Source of the DNA: Tychonema sp. LEGE 07203
GTDB lineage: Bacteria > Cyanobacteriota > Cyanobacteriia > Cyanobacteriales > Microcoleaceae
NCBI RefSeq assembly: GCF_015207285.1
Contig: NZ_JADEXD010000025.1
Coordinates: 1-50,118 of the forward strand
Reading direction: 5' to 3'
DNA: 50,118 nt
This document shows positions 35,553-45,250 of this stretch, one piece after another (within the stretch, counting starts at the first letter, position 1; each line of letters starts with the position of its first letter). The position numbers were made by a program, and so were the translations under genes. A model generated the notes under the pieces. That model saw only the letters and a list, made by a program, of their open reading frames with translations, did not search any database and was not told where the DNA came from.

Positions 35553-35657
35553 TAAGTAGTAGGACACAATTAATTACACAAAACTCTAGGTTACAAGCCT
35601 TGTCTAGTAAAGAATCAGCAAAGAATCAGTGTGTAATTAATTCTGTCTAATTACTTA
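35553..35657. mobile_element. MITE of the TAAGTAGT family, copy 1
   Basis: 105 bp with 28-bp ends. The left end starts TAAGTAGTAGGACA and both arms finish with AATTAATTACACA; the arms match at 24 of 28 positions. The interior is AT-rich with a doubled AGAATCAGCA. A second copy with the same ends is at 46256-46357. Between this element and nuiA (35658-35922) I see nothing further. Confidence 0.8.
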
Positions 35658-35922
35658 TGTACAATCAGTAAAAGTGTCTCTGATGGTCGAAACATACACC
35701 TACTGCTCTTAAGAAAACTTACAAGGACAAGGTTCCAGAATATGAATTGCAGAAGTTAAAAACCCGATTCACGTAGCTGTTGAGTATCTCTTCGATAGGA
35801 CACAATACCTGAAAATACAGTCTGCGATAACTTTCGATAGAGCACAGTTCTTCTAAGTAGCGGCTGTCCAGTGAAACTCAAGGTCTTTACCTGCATACTA
35901 ACTGAAAAGTAAGGAAAACAGC

Positions 35923-36318
35923 CTAAGTCTCCACCAGTTTCGTTGACAGCCCCACCAATTCGCCACCGTCCGTCACCCCGACGATGTACACATCGATGTC
36001 GATGCTACCCACTCGGTAAACCTGCAACTGGGATAAATTCTGCTTTAGGATGCTCACCAAGTTATGGAACCGCTGCACTGTTTCCCGTTCATCCTGGTCG
36101 TGCCAATCCTCTTCAACGGTGGCGATCGCAAAGAAGTCGTCAACCGTCCGCAGTTCTACGGGAGCATCGGGTGGGTGTCCGGTGAGTTGCAAGAGTTTCG
36201 GCGGGGTGAGTTCTCCCTGTGCCGGCCACTGAATGACCTCAAAGGGAGCGTCGGATTCGCTGAGGAAGAGCAAGCCTTTGGAAGCTTGTTGGAGTTGGTC
36301 GGCGATCGAGTCGGTCAT
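35923..36318 (-). CDS. nuiA: NuiA-like nuclease inhibitor
   Basis: 131 residues, close to the size of Anabaena NuiA. The block ASKGLLFLSESDAPFEVIQW (residues about 12-31), then ELRTVDDFFAIATVEEDWHD, VYRVGSIDIDVYIVG and the C-terminal STKLVET follow NuiA throughout. NuiA is a cytoplasmic protein that plugs the active site of NucA; its role would be to protect the cell from nuclease not yet exported. The nuclease is coded about 0.9 kb away in the opposite direction, with one small gene and a MITE between them. Confidence 0.9.
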   Translation of the reverse strand: MTDSIADQLQQASKGLLFLSESDAPFEVIQWPAQGELTPPKLLQLTGHPPDAPVELRTVDDFFAIATVEEDWHDQDERETVQRFHNLVSILKQNLSQLQVYRVGSIDIDVYIVGVTDGGELVGLSTKLVET

Positions 36319-36621
36319 AGGGGCGGTGGTTCCTCAGATTTACTGTGATTGTACAGTTGGTGTTGGCTGAAACTAAGGACTTTTTGGCACATTAGGATCT
36401 TCGCGGCAGGTTGAAAGCGGTAATGATTCACCACCCCGAATTTCGCTAATTTTCAATCGAGCGCTATCTGTCACAACATCCATACAACCTACCACCCATC
36501 CCCCAAGCAAAACTCCCATTCTTTCAGGAGATTGCAGACAAGCGTTATCAGTAAATCAAAAGCGTTTTAGGACAGCAAAACTTTTCTCTTAACTAGCTGT
36601 CCCCACTCCTCAAATAAACTG
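36319..36621. other. Spacer, nothing recognised
   Basis: About 300 bp between nuiA and the repeat protein. I see no frame, repeat or hairpin that I can support; it should contain the nuiA promoter. Confidence 0.6.
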
Positions 36622-37731
36622 CTAGACCACACTAATTGTTTGACCGTTGGTTAGACGGCTGAAGTCATACTTTGTGCTACCAGCTATGAGTTCTTCCAAC
36701 GCAGAGGTATTCATAATAATGCTACCCTTGGTGAAGTTTACCGCTGTTCCCGATATTCCAACGGTATAGCTTCCTGACGTTAATTCCAGCGTATCTTTAC
36801 CGTTTCCGCCATTGAAATTACCGCTACCAAAACCCTTAAGATAGTCTTTACCATTTCCTAAAAACACGCTACCCATGCCCTTAAAGCCTCCATCGGCTAT
36901 GATGGAGTCTGCGCCATTACCAGTATTAATGATACCGTCGTTGTAGATGCCGCTGCCACCAATGCCAGTGATTATGTCGTTACCATCACCAGTATCAATG
37001 GTACTGTCCGAAAAATAGTTGTTGATGCCGTAGCCACTTCCGGTAGTGTTAGTGCCAGTGATTGTGTCGTTACCATCACCAGTATCGAGGGTGGAAAAGT
37101 TGCTGATGCCGTCGCCATAATCGGTAGCAACGCCAGTGATTATATCATTGCCCTTTCCAGTGTCGATGATGCCGCCGTAGTGGATACTTATACCATACCC
37201 GTTGCCAGTACCCGCGATTGTGTCGTTACCATCACCAGTCTTTATGGTGCCGTAGTAGGTTTCGATTCCCCGGCCTGTCCGTGCCTGACTAATACCAGTG
37301 ATTAGGTCATTACCATCACCGGTATCAATAGTGCTTCCTGTCTCGGCGTAAATGCCATAACCAAAATCATAATCAAAATCGTTGAAGTTGTCTTCTCCTT
37401 GGTTGCGGATGCCCCTGATTATGTCGTTACCATCACCGGTATTGAGCGTGCCGCTGTTGTAGATGCCGCTGATACTGTTCCCAGTACCGCTGATACTGTT
37501 CCCAGTGCCACTGATTGTGTCATTACCATCAGCAGTATTGAGCGTACCGCTGTTGGAAACGCCGCTGAGCTTGTTCTCAAGGCTGCTGATACTGTTCCCA
37601 GTGTCACCAGTGATTTTGTCGTTGCCAGCAAGAGTATTAGCGATGCCAGTATTGAGTATTTGCTCCACCCCTGACGCTGGGATAACATCAGCCCGGTCAG
37701 TAAACGTTAGACTTGAAAGTTCGATCGCCAT
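36622..37731 (-). CDS. RTX-like repeat protein with GDGNDTI units
   Basis: 369 residues made largely of glycine- and aspartate-rich units of the form N/DTGDGNDxIxG, at least nine recognisable, between residues about 30 and 290. They resemble the nonapeptides of RTX proteins that bind calcium and stack into a parallel beta-roll, but many units here are longer and interrupted by GIxNxG or SGTGNS segments. There is no N-terminal signal peptide; RTX proteins are usually exported by type I systems through a C-terminal signal, and the end ALEELIAGSTKYDFSRLTN could serve. No matching type I genes are in the window. Confidence 0.75.
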   Translation of the reverse strand: MAIELSSLTFTDRADVIPASGVEQILNTGIANTLAGNDKITGDTGNSISSLENKLSGVSNSGTLNTADGNDTISGTGNSISGTGNSISGIYNSGTLNTGDGNDIIRGIRNQGEDNFNDFDYDFGYGIYAETGSTIDTGDGNDLITGISQARTGRGIETYYGTIKTGDGNDTIAGTGNGYGISIHYGGIIDTGKGNDIITGVATDYGDGISNFSTLDTGDGNDTITGTNTTGSGYGINNYFSDSTIDTGDGNDIITGIGGSGIYNDGIINTGNGADSIIADGGFKGMGSVFLGNGKDYLKGFGSGNFNGGNGKDTLELTSGSYTVGISGTAVNFTKGSIIMNTSALEELIAGSTKYDFSRLTNGQTISVV

Positions 37732-38288
37732 TGGAAGACCTCGGTATTAAGAAACAAATGAAAGAAGGTTAGATGTTACTGCTTATATTTGTATCCCAAG
37801 CCAAAATATTCTATTCTGTAGCGTTTTATTTCTTAACATGGTCAAAGCTATTTTGATGAGACAGCTTGCTCCTAAAGGTTGTATTACCTAAAAGATTTCA
37901 ATAATTGACGGCTATTATTCTGACAGTAAACGGTTTCAACATTAGAACCCAAAATGACATATTCAGCTAGAAACAAGAGTCTTGGCTCTGGAATAATGGT
38001 TTATTGCGCTTCGGTTTAACAGAATTTGAACAAATTGCCAGCCGCCCAAACAGAACATCGAACCTGCTATGGATGCGGCAAATACATCATCATTATCTAG
38101 GGTTGGCTGAATAACTAATTACTTTGCCAAGACCAAGAGCGTATGTAAGATTTTATTAATCTTTGCCTACTACCTGTTGTGAGATAGTAAAATGGAGCAA
38201 AGACCTCGCTCCATAAGAATTTTCAGGAACTTATGAATTAGAAGTAAAAACTAAAGATAGATAGCTGAAAAATATTAGAATGCTTTTT
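37732..38288. other. Spacer with a possible gene tail
   Basis: A plus-strand frame ending at 38114 reads GLLRFGLTEFEQIASRPNRT then NLLWMRQIHHHYLGLAE, coding-like but without a start; it is probably a fragment of unknown origin. The rest (38115-38288) shows nothing I can name. Confidence 0.35.
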
Positions 38289-39145
38289 GGCGTTGCTGAA
38301 TTGAGGTATAATTGGTACGCTCGCAGGGATGTATTCGTTACTCCATTTGCCTAGATCGAACGCGATTGAAAGGATTCCCTGGATAGGGAACCGGAACGTC
38401 CCAAAACTTAAGATAATGAATTAATAAGCGAAGGGAATTTTTGAGCATCTCTCTCGACTTAGAATACCAAAGTGTCTTGCGATGAAGTCGGGCTTGCGTA
38501 ATGTCGTAGTCGCGTATTTTCGCCCTCTACTCTGATGTAAGTTTTACAGATAATTTGGTCTCCATCTGGGATAAACATGGGGTAAACAGGCCATCCATCT
38601 GTGATATAAAAGTAACATTTCCAATTGCCAACTAATTCCCATAGTGGCCGAAAAGTTATAGCATTATGACCTCCCAATACCCATCCTAAAATCCCTGGCT
38701 GAAAGTGATTTACGGCTGTCCATAGCCAAAGCTTATTTTTTTTGACCAACAAATGTTTCTAGTTCATCAAGTTCTCCCACCAGGGGAATTGTGTCTGGTT
38801 CGTAAGCATCAGGGAGCAATTCTCCTACAAGCTATACCCAATTTATAATGCTGGTGTGGTGTATCTCATGCAAATCCTCTCAATTGCTCGAAAACCCATA
38901 CCATTGACATACATTTTGAGACATTCACGTTTAACTTCTTCCGAGTAACCTTTATGAGGTTGATAACAATCTATAAATTGTCTGCTACCACCGACACAAA
39001 TATAATTCTGTTTACCTTTTTTATGACCATTTTTATTAACATGAGTTGACAGACATTCAGGACATTGCATAAGCTGTGCGTTTTTTGAAGTGTTATTTTT
39101 GGTCGCTCGCACTATAAATTTATCATACCCTAATTCAGCAACGCC
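38289..39145 (-). mobile_element. IS1-family insertion sequence, decayed
   Basis: An 857-bp element. The left end GGCGTTGCTGAATTGAGGTA and the inverse of the right end, GGCGTTGCTGAATTAGGGTA, are terminal inverted repeats. Between them lie remnants of an InsA-like zinc-finger protein and an InsB-like transposase. I found no clean target duplication. The same ends appear on the MITEs at 39197 and 45240. Confidence 0.85.
38338..39112 (-). pseudogene. IS1-family transposase, several frame lesions
   Basis: Reading frames from 39112 downwards give QCPECLSTHVNKNGHKKGKQ (InsA zinc finger), VKRECLKMYVNGMGFRAIER, then after a frame change IIHW-type residues with an in-frame TAG, GELLPDAYEPDTIPLVGELD, a slip at an A8 run into KNKLWLWTAVNHFQPGILGW, and a last shift into HRKTLWYSKSREMLKNSLRL. 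IS1 normally needs one -1 frameshift at an A-run, so the A8 could be programmed, but the TAG and the other shifts show decay. Confidence 0.85.
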
Positions 39146-39196
39146 CGTTTATCCTCCCTAATATCAAATCCGCCCTTCATCGTCCTGTATTCATCT

Positions 39197-39275
39197 AGCG
39201 TTGCTGATTTTAGGGATGACAAGAATTTGGCCTGATGTCCAATCCGTGGGAGGGACGCGAAATTTCGCGTCTCTC
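39197..39275 (-). mobile_element. Truncated IS1-related MITE, copy in reverse orientation
   Basis: GCGTTGCTGATTTTAGGGAT at the left, then AAGAATTTGGC and the palindrome GACGCGAAATTTCGCGTC (39254-39271) match the reverse complement of the full element at 45240-45365. The other end is missing. It lies just beyond the 3' end of the giant kinase gene. Confidence 0.8.
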
Positions 39276-39304
39276 TGTGGACTCGCCTCTACAAATTAGA
39301 TGCG

Positions 39305-42300
39305 CTATTTTAGGGGAATCGCGATCGCAAATTCTGTCCCCTGGCCTTTTTCCGACAAACACTCCAAAGTCCCGCCATGTTTTTCTACCACAATAGAATG
39401 CGAAATCGACAACCCTAAACCCGTTCCTTTGCCCACAACTTTTGTCGTAAAGAAAGGTTCAAATAAACGCTGTCGCACTGACGCTGGAATGCCAGGGCCA
39501 TTATCTTTAATCCGAATCACCACCCAGTTTTTCTGGAAATCCACCTCAGTGCGAATAACAATTGTATTGGGATTGGCTTTAATTTCATTAAAAGACCATC
39601 CTGCATTATACTCTTCTAACGCATCAATGGCATTAGCAATAATATTCATAAACACCTGATTGAGTTGTCCGGGATAGCAGTTGACAATGGGCAAATCCCC
39701 GTATTCTTTGATAATTTTAATGTCCGGGCGTTTTTCGTTAGCTTTGAGCCGGTGTTTCAAAATCATCAACGTGCTATCGATCCCTTCATGCAGGTTGAAA
39801 GCGACTTTATGAGTCGAATCCGATCGCGAGAATGTTCTCATCGACACGCTAATCTGGCGGATGCGATCGGTTCCCTCTTTCATCGCTGCCAGAATTTGCG
39901 AGAAATCGTCAATCAGATACTCTAACTGAATGTCTTCTGCATGGCGGGAAATTTCCTCGCCCGGTTCGGGAAATTGCTGCTGATAAAGGTGCAAGTGTTC
40001 GAGCAGGCTTTGAAGATATTCTCTGGCGTAAACTACATTACCCGAGATAAAGCCAATAGGATTATTAATTTCGTGAGCCACCCCAGCAGCTAGTTGACCG
40101 AGACTCGACATTTTTTCGCTCTGAACGACTTGGAGTTGTGCTTCTTGAAGTTTTTGGATAAATTCCTGTAAAGCGTTGTTAGAGACTTGCAAATCCTGGT
40201 AAAGAGTGGCATTTTCGAGGGAGATGGCGGCTTGAGAGGTGACAATATTTAAGACTTCTAGGCGATCGCGCGTAAAAGCTCCCGTTGTCAGATTATTTTC
40301 CAAGTAAAGAATCCCGACGAGTTTGCCTTGATTGACGAGGGGAGTACACAATAAACTTTTAATTTGGGATTGGATAATATAAGGATCGGCCCCAAAGTTT
40401 TTGTCATCCGTAGCATCCTCAAGTAACAGAGTTGATTGAGTGCGCCAAACATAGTTTATAGGACCCTGTGGAATTTCCTGACTGTCGCCGAAGGGAAGCG
40501 AGCGCAGCACCGTTTTTTGGGAAGTGTTGCTGAGGGCGATCGCGGCGAGTTCCAAATTCTCAGCCTTGAGTAAAATAATCGCGGCTTTTTCCGCCCCAGA
40601 ATTCTCCAGCACTAACTGCATCAAGGTTGAGAGCAACTGCTCAATTTCGAGAACCCCAGAGACAGCTTGAGAAGCTTTAATCACCGACGACATATCTAGA
40701 ATGGCGGAAACACTTGTACTCGTGTGAGTCACCGTTCCATTTGTAATCTGAGCAATCGTCGCGGCTCTGCTGGAATTGAGGCTGATATTTTCGCGAGATA
40801 GGATGGGAACCAGTAATTGAGGATAGCGTTTTTCCAAGTCTTCAACTTTAGCTTTCGCACCCCAGCGAGCATAAGCGTAGTAAGCTTCTATCATATAGAC
40901 AGCAGCGATTTTATCTTTGCCCCAGTCCAGATAAAGTTTAGCGGCGAGTTCGTTTGCCAGGGCTTCTTCTTGGATGTATTCGTATTTTTTGGCGAGGGCG
41001 ATCGCGCGATCGTAAGCATCCATTGCTTCCCCATAAGACCCTTGAACCCGACTCAATTCTGCCTGCACTAGCTCAAATTTATGCAAATAATTCATCGGGG
41101 CATAATTCGCCCAGTTTTTCATTTTTTCCTGATTCGCGGTGACGCGATCGAGCAAAAGCGTTCGATCGCTCGCTGGGATCTCAGAAAACACCGCCAGCCG
41201 AGCTAAAGAATCGTAAAAATAGAAGAGAGGCACAAATATCGTCCCCGTTACGCCGCCTAAATAACTTTCTGCCTTGGCTGCATTTTCCACAGCTTGGCGC
41301 GACTCGCCAAACAGAGAGCAGAGAATCATCTTATTAAAATATAAATAGCACAATGCCGTGACATCATTTTCTTTTTGATGAAGGAGCAGTCCAGTTTCCT
41401 CATCATAAATTTCACCCATTAAACGCCAACGCTCGTGAGATTGCCCCATTAAACTCGAAACAGCTTGCCAGAAAATACGATGATAATTAAGAGCGGTTTT
41501 TTGCTTAATTTTAGCAATAAAATCACTAAAAATTGCCATTTCCTGTTCGAGCTCGCCCAAATTTTTACCAGTGAAATACAAATGGTGGCAGAGTTTGTGA
41601 GCGGCTAAGCCCGCAAATTCTAAATCTCCCGTTTCTAGTCCGCTATAGTAGGCCGATCGCAAAGGATTTAAGGTTTCTCTAAAATGCTGTTTCCAATGGA
41701 TGATATTGCCATTTACCGCAAACAAGGTCTTCGCTTTAAATTTTTTGGCATCGCTTCTACCCGCCACACTTAAAGCAAGTTGACCGAATTGAAAACCGGC
41801 ATCAATATCTCCAACGATCGCACACATAATTAGCCCGTAACAGGCATACGCAAAGGAAGACTCAGCCACATTGCCATATTGAATCGATAAATTAACCTGT
41901 TTAAATACAATCAGCGGCATCAATTCCGGCACCGCTTGATAGGCAGCCGAAATCACACTGGCTAAAATAGACATGGCTGCTTTATTGTCAGCATCCGTCA
42001 TGTCCGGCAAATCTTTTAAATCCTCAATGCGTTTCCCGGTCAAATTTGACAGGGTTTCTCCCAGTCCCAAATGAATGTCTGACGGGTTCGGCGATTCTGG
42101 AAAGCCTACGCTCAATAACTTTAGAACTTGCAGCGCTATTTTGATCGCTTCTTTGAGCTGGTTCTGGGTTGTACAAGCTTGGATTTTAACCTCATAAACC
42201 TTCACCTTATCTAGCAGTTTGATCGCTTGTTGCAACACCTCATCTGCTAAGCGTTCCATCTCATCAAAGTTCCCGCCTAGATAGTTTGCCTCTACCGCTG

Positions 42301-44806
42301 CCACAGATAGCGCTAATGTTAGCTCGTATTGCGTTTGCCAGCTAGAATCTGCAAGAAGTTCCAGCCCAATATTCAAATACCCAATTGCAGCGGCATAGGC
42401 AGTAGAATCTCTGGCTTTCTCTGCAGCGATTAGATTTAACTGAGCGAGTTCATCCCGCTCGGTGCGATCGCGAATTAAGCTCACTCCCACATTCAATTGA
42501 TTGACAATTTCAAAAATATTATCTTCCCGTTGTTCAGCCGGCGTATTGCTTAATAGCAATTTGCCAATTTTTAGGTGAGTTGACTGTTTCTGATCGGAGG
42601 GAATCAGAAAATAAGCGGCTTGCTGAACGCGATCGTGGAGAAATTTATACTTTGGTAATGGGGTATTAGGGATTGGGGATTGGGAATTATTCTCTTTCCC
42701 CAGTCCCCAATCCCCAGTCGCCAGTTCCTCTTGATTGGTAAAAAATTTGTAAACTTCGCTAATTGGCAGCACTAACCCTTCCTGCAACGCCCTCCACAGC
42801 TCAACCGCTGTTTCCGAGAGGGATTTCTCGCACACCAGTGCTAGGGTCGCTAAATCAAATTGACTGCCGACACAAGCGGCTAGTTTCAAGACTTCCCGCG
42901 TATTAACCGGCAGCTTTTGCAATTGAAGTGCCATAAACTCAACTACATCATCCGTTACAGCCAGCGCTTTTACCTCGGCGATATTGCACTGCCAATACCC
43001 GCGATCGAAGTCAAATGAAATTAGGCCATCTTCGTGCAGAGATTTGAGGAATTGATTGGTAAAGAAGGGGTTGCCTTTGGTTTTTTGAAGCACCAGTTCC
43101 GTCAGAGGGACTGCTACTTCAAGGGGACAACTCAACGTGTCGGCAATCAAGCGATTTAGGGAGGGTAGAGCGAGAGGAGCGAGGGTAATTTGATTGATTG
43201 TCGCATTAGTTTTGCGAATTTCCTCTAAGCTCAGCATCAGGGGATGAGCGGGGCTAACTTCGTTATCGCGATAGGCTCCAATAAGTAACAGATACTTACT
43301 ATCTGTATCGCTCATCAGTAATTGGATTAAATTCAACGAAGCAGAATCGGCCCATTGCAAGTCATCGAGGAAGATAACTAAGGGATGTTCGGCTTGAGTA
43401 AAGACTCGAATAAACTTGCCCAGGAGTAGATTGAAGCGATTTTGAGCCGCCGTTGAGGAAAGTTCTGTGACGGAAAGCTGCTTGCCAATAATTAATTCGA
43501 CTTCTGGGATGACATCGACGATGACCCGCCCATTTTCACCGACCGCTTCTAGAATTTTGGCTTGCCATTGAGTCACTTGTACGGCACTTTCATTTAGCAA
43601 TTGTCGCATCAAATCTCGGAATGCTTGCACAAATGCCGAGAAGGGAATATTGCGCTTAAATTGGTCAAATTTTCCCGTTAGAAAATAGCCCCTCTGCCGC
43701 ACAATGGGTTTGTGGACTTCCTGAACTACGGCAGTTTTACCAATCCCCGAAAAGCCAGCCACTAGCATCATTTCAGTGCTTCCTTGGCGGGGGGAGTTTT
43801 CTTGTGAGGTTGTCTGTTTTATGGCAGGATTAGCATCCAACCCCCCTACGCGGTCAAAAGCGGCTAATAGGGCGGCGACTTCGGCTTCTCTCCCATAGAG
43901 TTTTTCAGGAATGAAGAAGCGATCGCTAATGTCTCGCTGTCCTAAAGAAAACTGGGCAATACTGCCGTTAGATTGCCATTGCTGCCAACAATTTTCTAAA
44001 TCGTGTCTGAGTCCCAAGGCACTTTGATATCTGTTTTCAGCCGTTTTTGCCATCAATTTGACAATAATGTCATTCACCATTTTGGGAATGGCTGGATTCA
44101 CTTCAATGGGGGGCGTGGGTTTCCGGGCAATGTGGCAGTGGACTAACTCCATCGGATCGTTAGAATGGAAAGGGAGTTTTCCAGTTAGTAATTCGTAGAA
44201 AGTGACTCCAAGAGAATAGAAATCCGTGCGGTAGTCGATCGCCCGATTCATGCGACCCGTCTGTTCCGGTGACATATAAGCGAGTGTCCCTTCTAGCACG
44301 TTCGGGCTTTGAATCTCTTGGTTTTCTCTGGGTAAAAGAGAGGCGATGCTGAAGTCAATCAAGAATACTTGCTTTGTTTGCGGGTTAATGATGATATTAT
44401 GAGGTTTAATATCTTTATGAATAATCCGGTTAAGATAAAGTCCTTCTAGGGTACGAGCGATCGTGATCGCGATTTTGAAAAATTCATCTAGAGGCGGCTG
44501 GCGATCGCGATACTCGGTCAGGGCCACCCCGCCCGTATCTTCCATCACCAAGGCTAACCCATTGCGGTAATTTTCCAAGCACAAGGGTTTGATAATTCCT
44601 GGTAGTTCGAGATTTTTAGTAATAGCGTACTGATTCCGGAACCGCACCAGTTCCGAAAAACTGGGATACTCAGCTTTGAGCAGTTTGATGATGACAGGTT
44701 TTTGCTCTGATAAAGAAACCGCTCGATAAACTTGAGTTTTTGCTCCGTCGTAGATTTTTTCTTGAATCTCGTATCCAGAAATCGCGATCGAATTAGGGGT
44801 TTGCAT
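39305..44806 (-). CDS. Trifunctional Ser/Thr kinase, AAA/NACHT-like ATPase and sensor histidine kinase
   Basis: 1833 residues, a signalling giant of the type common in filamentous cyanobacteria (HstK-like). Order of domains: protein kinase (about 11-275) with ATP Lys41, HKDIKPHN and catalytic Asp132, and DFS in place of DFG at 151-153; a P-loop ATPase (about 300-600) with GFSGIGKTA and LVIFLDDLQWAD; a long helical TPR-like middle (about 720-1330); a GAF domain (about 1380-1530); a histidine kinase with GVAHEINNP (His about 1575) and ATP-lid boxes IKDNGPGIP and GKGTGLGLSIS. The start ATG 44806 has an AT-rich promoter shared with moaD. At about 695-718 there is a heptamer-coded insertion. No response regulator is adjacent. 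Confidence 0.93.
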   Translation of the reverse strand: MQTPNSIAISGYEIQEKIYDGAKTQVYRAVSLSEQKPVIIKLLKAEYPSFSELVRFRNQYAITKNLELPGIIKPLCLENYRNGLALVMEDTGGVALTEYRDRQPPLDEFFKIAITIARTLEGLYLNRIIHKDIKPHNIIINPQTKQVFLIDFSIASLLPRENQEIQSPNVLEGTLAYMSPEQTGRMNRAIDYRTDFYSLGVTFYELLTGKLPFHSNDPMELVHCHIARKPTPPIEVNPAIPKMVNDIIVKLMAKTAENRYQSALGLRHDLENCWQQWQSNGSIAQFSLGQRDISDRFFIPEKLYGREAEVAALLAAFDRVGGLDANPAIKQTTSQENSPRQGSTEMMLVAGFSGIGKTAVVQEVHKPIVRQRGYFLTGKFDQFKRNIPFSAFVQAFRDLMRQLLNESAVQVTQWQAKILEAVGENGRVIVDVIPEVELIIGKQLSVTELSSTAAQNRFNLLLGKFIRVFTQAEHPLVIFLDDLQWADSASLNLIQLLMSDTDSKYLLLIGAYRDNEVSPAHPLMLSLEEIRKTNATINQITLAPLALPSLNRLIADTLSCPLEVAVPLTELVLQKTKGNPFFTNQFLKSLHEDGLISFDFDRGYWQCNIAEVKALAVTDDVVEFMALQLQKLPVNTREVLKLAACVGSQFDLATLALVCEKSLSETAVELWRALQEGLVLPISEVYKFFTNQEELATGDWGLGKENNSQSPIPNTPLPKYKFLHDRVQQAAYFLIPSDQKQSTHLKIGKLLLSNTPAEQREDNIFEIVNQLNVGVSLIRDRTERDELAQLNLIAAEKARDSTAYAAAIGYLNIGLELLADSSWQTQYELTLALSVAAVEANYLGGNFDEMERLADEVLQQAIKLLDKVKVYEVKIQACTTQNQLKEAIKIALQVLKLLSVGFPESPNPSDIHLGLGETLSNLTGKRIEDLKDLPDMTDADNKAAMSILASVISAAYQAVPELMPLIVFKQVNLSIQYGNVAESSFAYACYGLIMCAIVGDIDAGFQFGQLALSVAGRSDAKKFKAKTLFAVNGNIIHWKQHFRETLNPLRSAYYSGLETGDLEFAGLAAHKLCHHLYFTGKNLGELEQEMAIFSDFIAKIKQKTALNYHRIFWQAVSSLMGQSHERWRLMGEIYDEETGLLLHQKENDVTALCYLYFNKMILCSLFGESRQAVENAAKAESYLGGVTGTIFVPLFYFYDSLARLAVFSEIPASDRTLLLDRVTANQEKMKNWANYAPMNYLHKFELVQAELSRVQGSYGEAMDAYDRAIALAKKYEYIQEEALANELAAKLYLDWGKDKIAAVYMIEAYYAYARWGAKAKVEDLEKRYPQLLVPILSRENISLNSSRAATIAQITNGTVTHTSTSVSAILDMSSVIKASQAVSGVLEIEQLLSTLMQLVLENSGAEKAAIILLKAENLELAAIALSNTSQKTVLRSLPFGDSQEIPQGPINYVWRTQSTLLLEDATDDKNFGADPYIIQSQIKSLLCTPLVNQGKLVGILYLENNLTTGAFTRDRLEVLNIVTSQAAISLENATLYQDLQVSNNALQEFIQKLQEAQLQVVQSEKMSSLGQLAAGVAHEINNPIGFISGNVVYAREYLQSLLEHLHLYQQQFPEPGEEISRHAEDIQLEYLIDDFSQILAAMKEGTDRIRQISVSMRTFSRSDSTHKVAFNLHEGIDSTLMILKHRLKANEKRPDIKIIKEYGDLPIVNCYPGQLNQVFMNIIANAIDALEEYNAGWSFNEIKANPNTIVIRTEVDFQKNWVVIRIKDNGPGIPASVRQRLFEPFFTTKVVGKGTGLGLSISHSIVVEKHGGTLECLSEKGQGTEFAIAIPLK
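42655..42722. repeat. Inverted array of CCCCAAT heptamers inside the kinase gene
   Basis: GGGATTG units on one side and CCCCAGT/CCCCAAT units on the other, about 14 bases apart, form a long imperfect hairpin. It is in frame and codes for TGDWGLGKENNSQSPIPNTP in a loop between recognised domains. This is the STRR-type repeat of cyanobacteria inserted in a coding region. Confidence 0.85.
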
Positions 44807-44907
44807 AGTTGGGGATCGTATAAGAAAATGACTTACAGCTATTTTATAAGATTATTAAGGAAGTTAATAATAATCGTATAATTTGTAATGTATTTTCCTA
44901 ATTTCTT

Positions 44908-45168
44908 ATGTTTGAACCTTCACTCACTGTCAGCGTCAAGTTATTTGCTGCCTATCAAGAAGCTTGTGGCGTGCCGGAACTGGTATTAGAATTTCCCAGG
45001 GGAACCCCAGTCGCCGCCGTGCGCGCTCGCCTGATCGCCCAGCCTCCAGAACTCGCTCGCTGGCGCGACTTGACCCGCTTCGGCATTAATCTCGAATTTG
45101 TCGAGCCCGATATCACTTTACAAAATGACGATGAAGTGGTATTGATTCCCCCCGTCAGCGGCGGCTAA
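44908..45168 (+). CDS. moaD: MoaD-like molybdopterin synthase small subunit / sulfur carrier
   Basis: 86 residues with a ubiquitin-like beta-grasp pattern, SVKLFAAYQEACG at the start and NDDEVVLIPPVSGG at the end. The C-terminal Gly-Gly is the residue pair that is adenylated and thiolated in MoaD and ThiS. The length and VSGG ending favour MoaD. No other molybdenum cofactor gene is in the window. It is divergent from the kinase gene. A short, broken gene start follows at 45191. Confidence 0.85.
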   Translation: MFEPSLTVSVKLFAAYQEACGVPELVLEFPRGTPVAAVRARLIAQPPELARWRDLTRFGINLEFVEPDITLQNDDEVVLIPPVSGG

Positions 45169-45190
45169 AAATTCACAAAGGATTAAATTA

Positions 45191-45250
45191 ATGCAAGAAT
45201 TTATAACCGGAAGTGTAAACGCCAACGAACTCAATTTTCGGCGTTGCTGA
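45191..45250 (+). pseudogene. Gene start cut off by a MITE
   Basis: AAAGGA lies about 8 bases before ATG 45191, and the frame reads MQEFITGSVNANELNF before entering the MITE at 45240 and stopping there. A good ribosome-binding site directly after moaD suggests a former second gene of that operon. Sixteen native codons are too few to name it. Confidence 0.4.

Noticed and set aside
37399-37750. Plus-strand frames opposite the RTX-like repeat gene
   Set aside because: Periodic mirror images of the minus-strand repeats, without a start context.
40817-41142. Plus-strand frames inside the giant kinase gene
   Set aside because: Shadow frames; the minus-strand product is continuous and full of known motifs.
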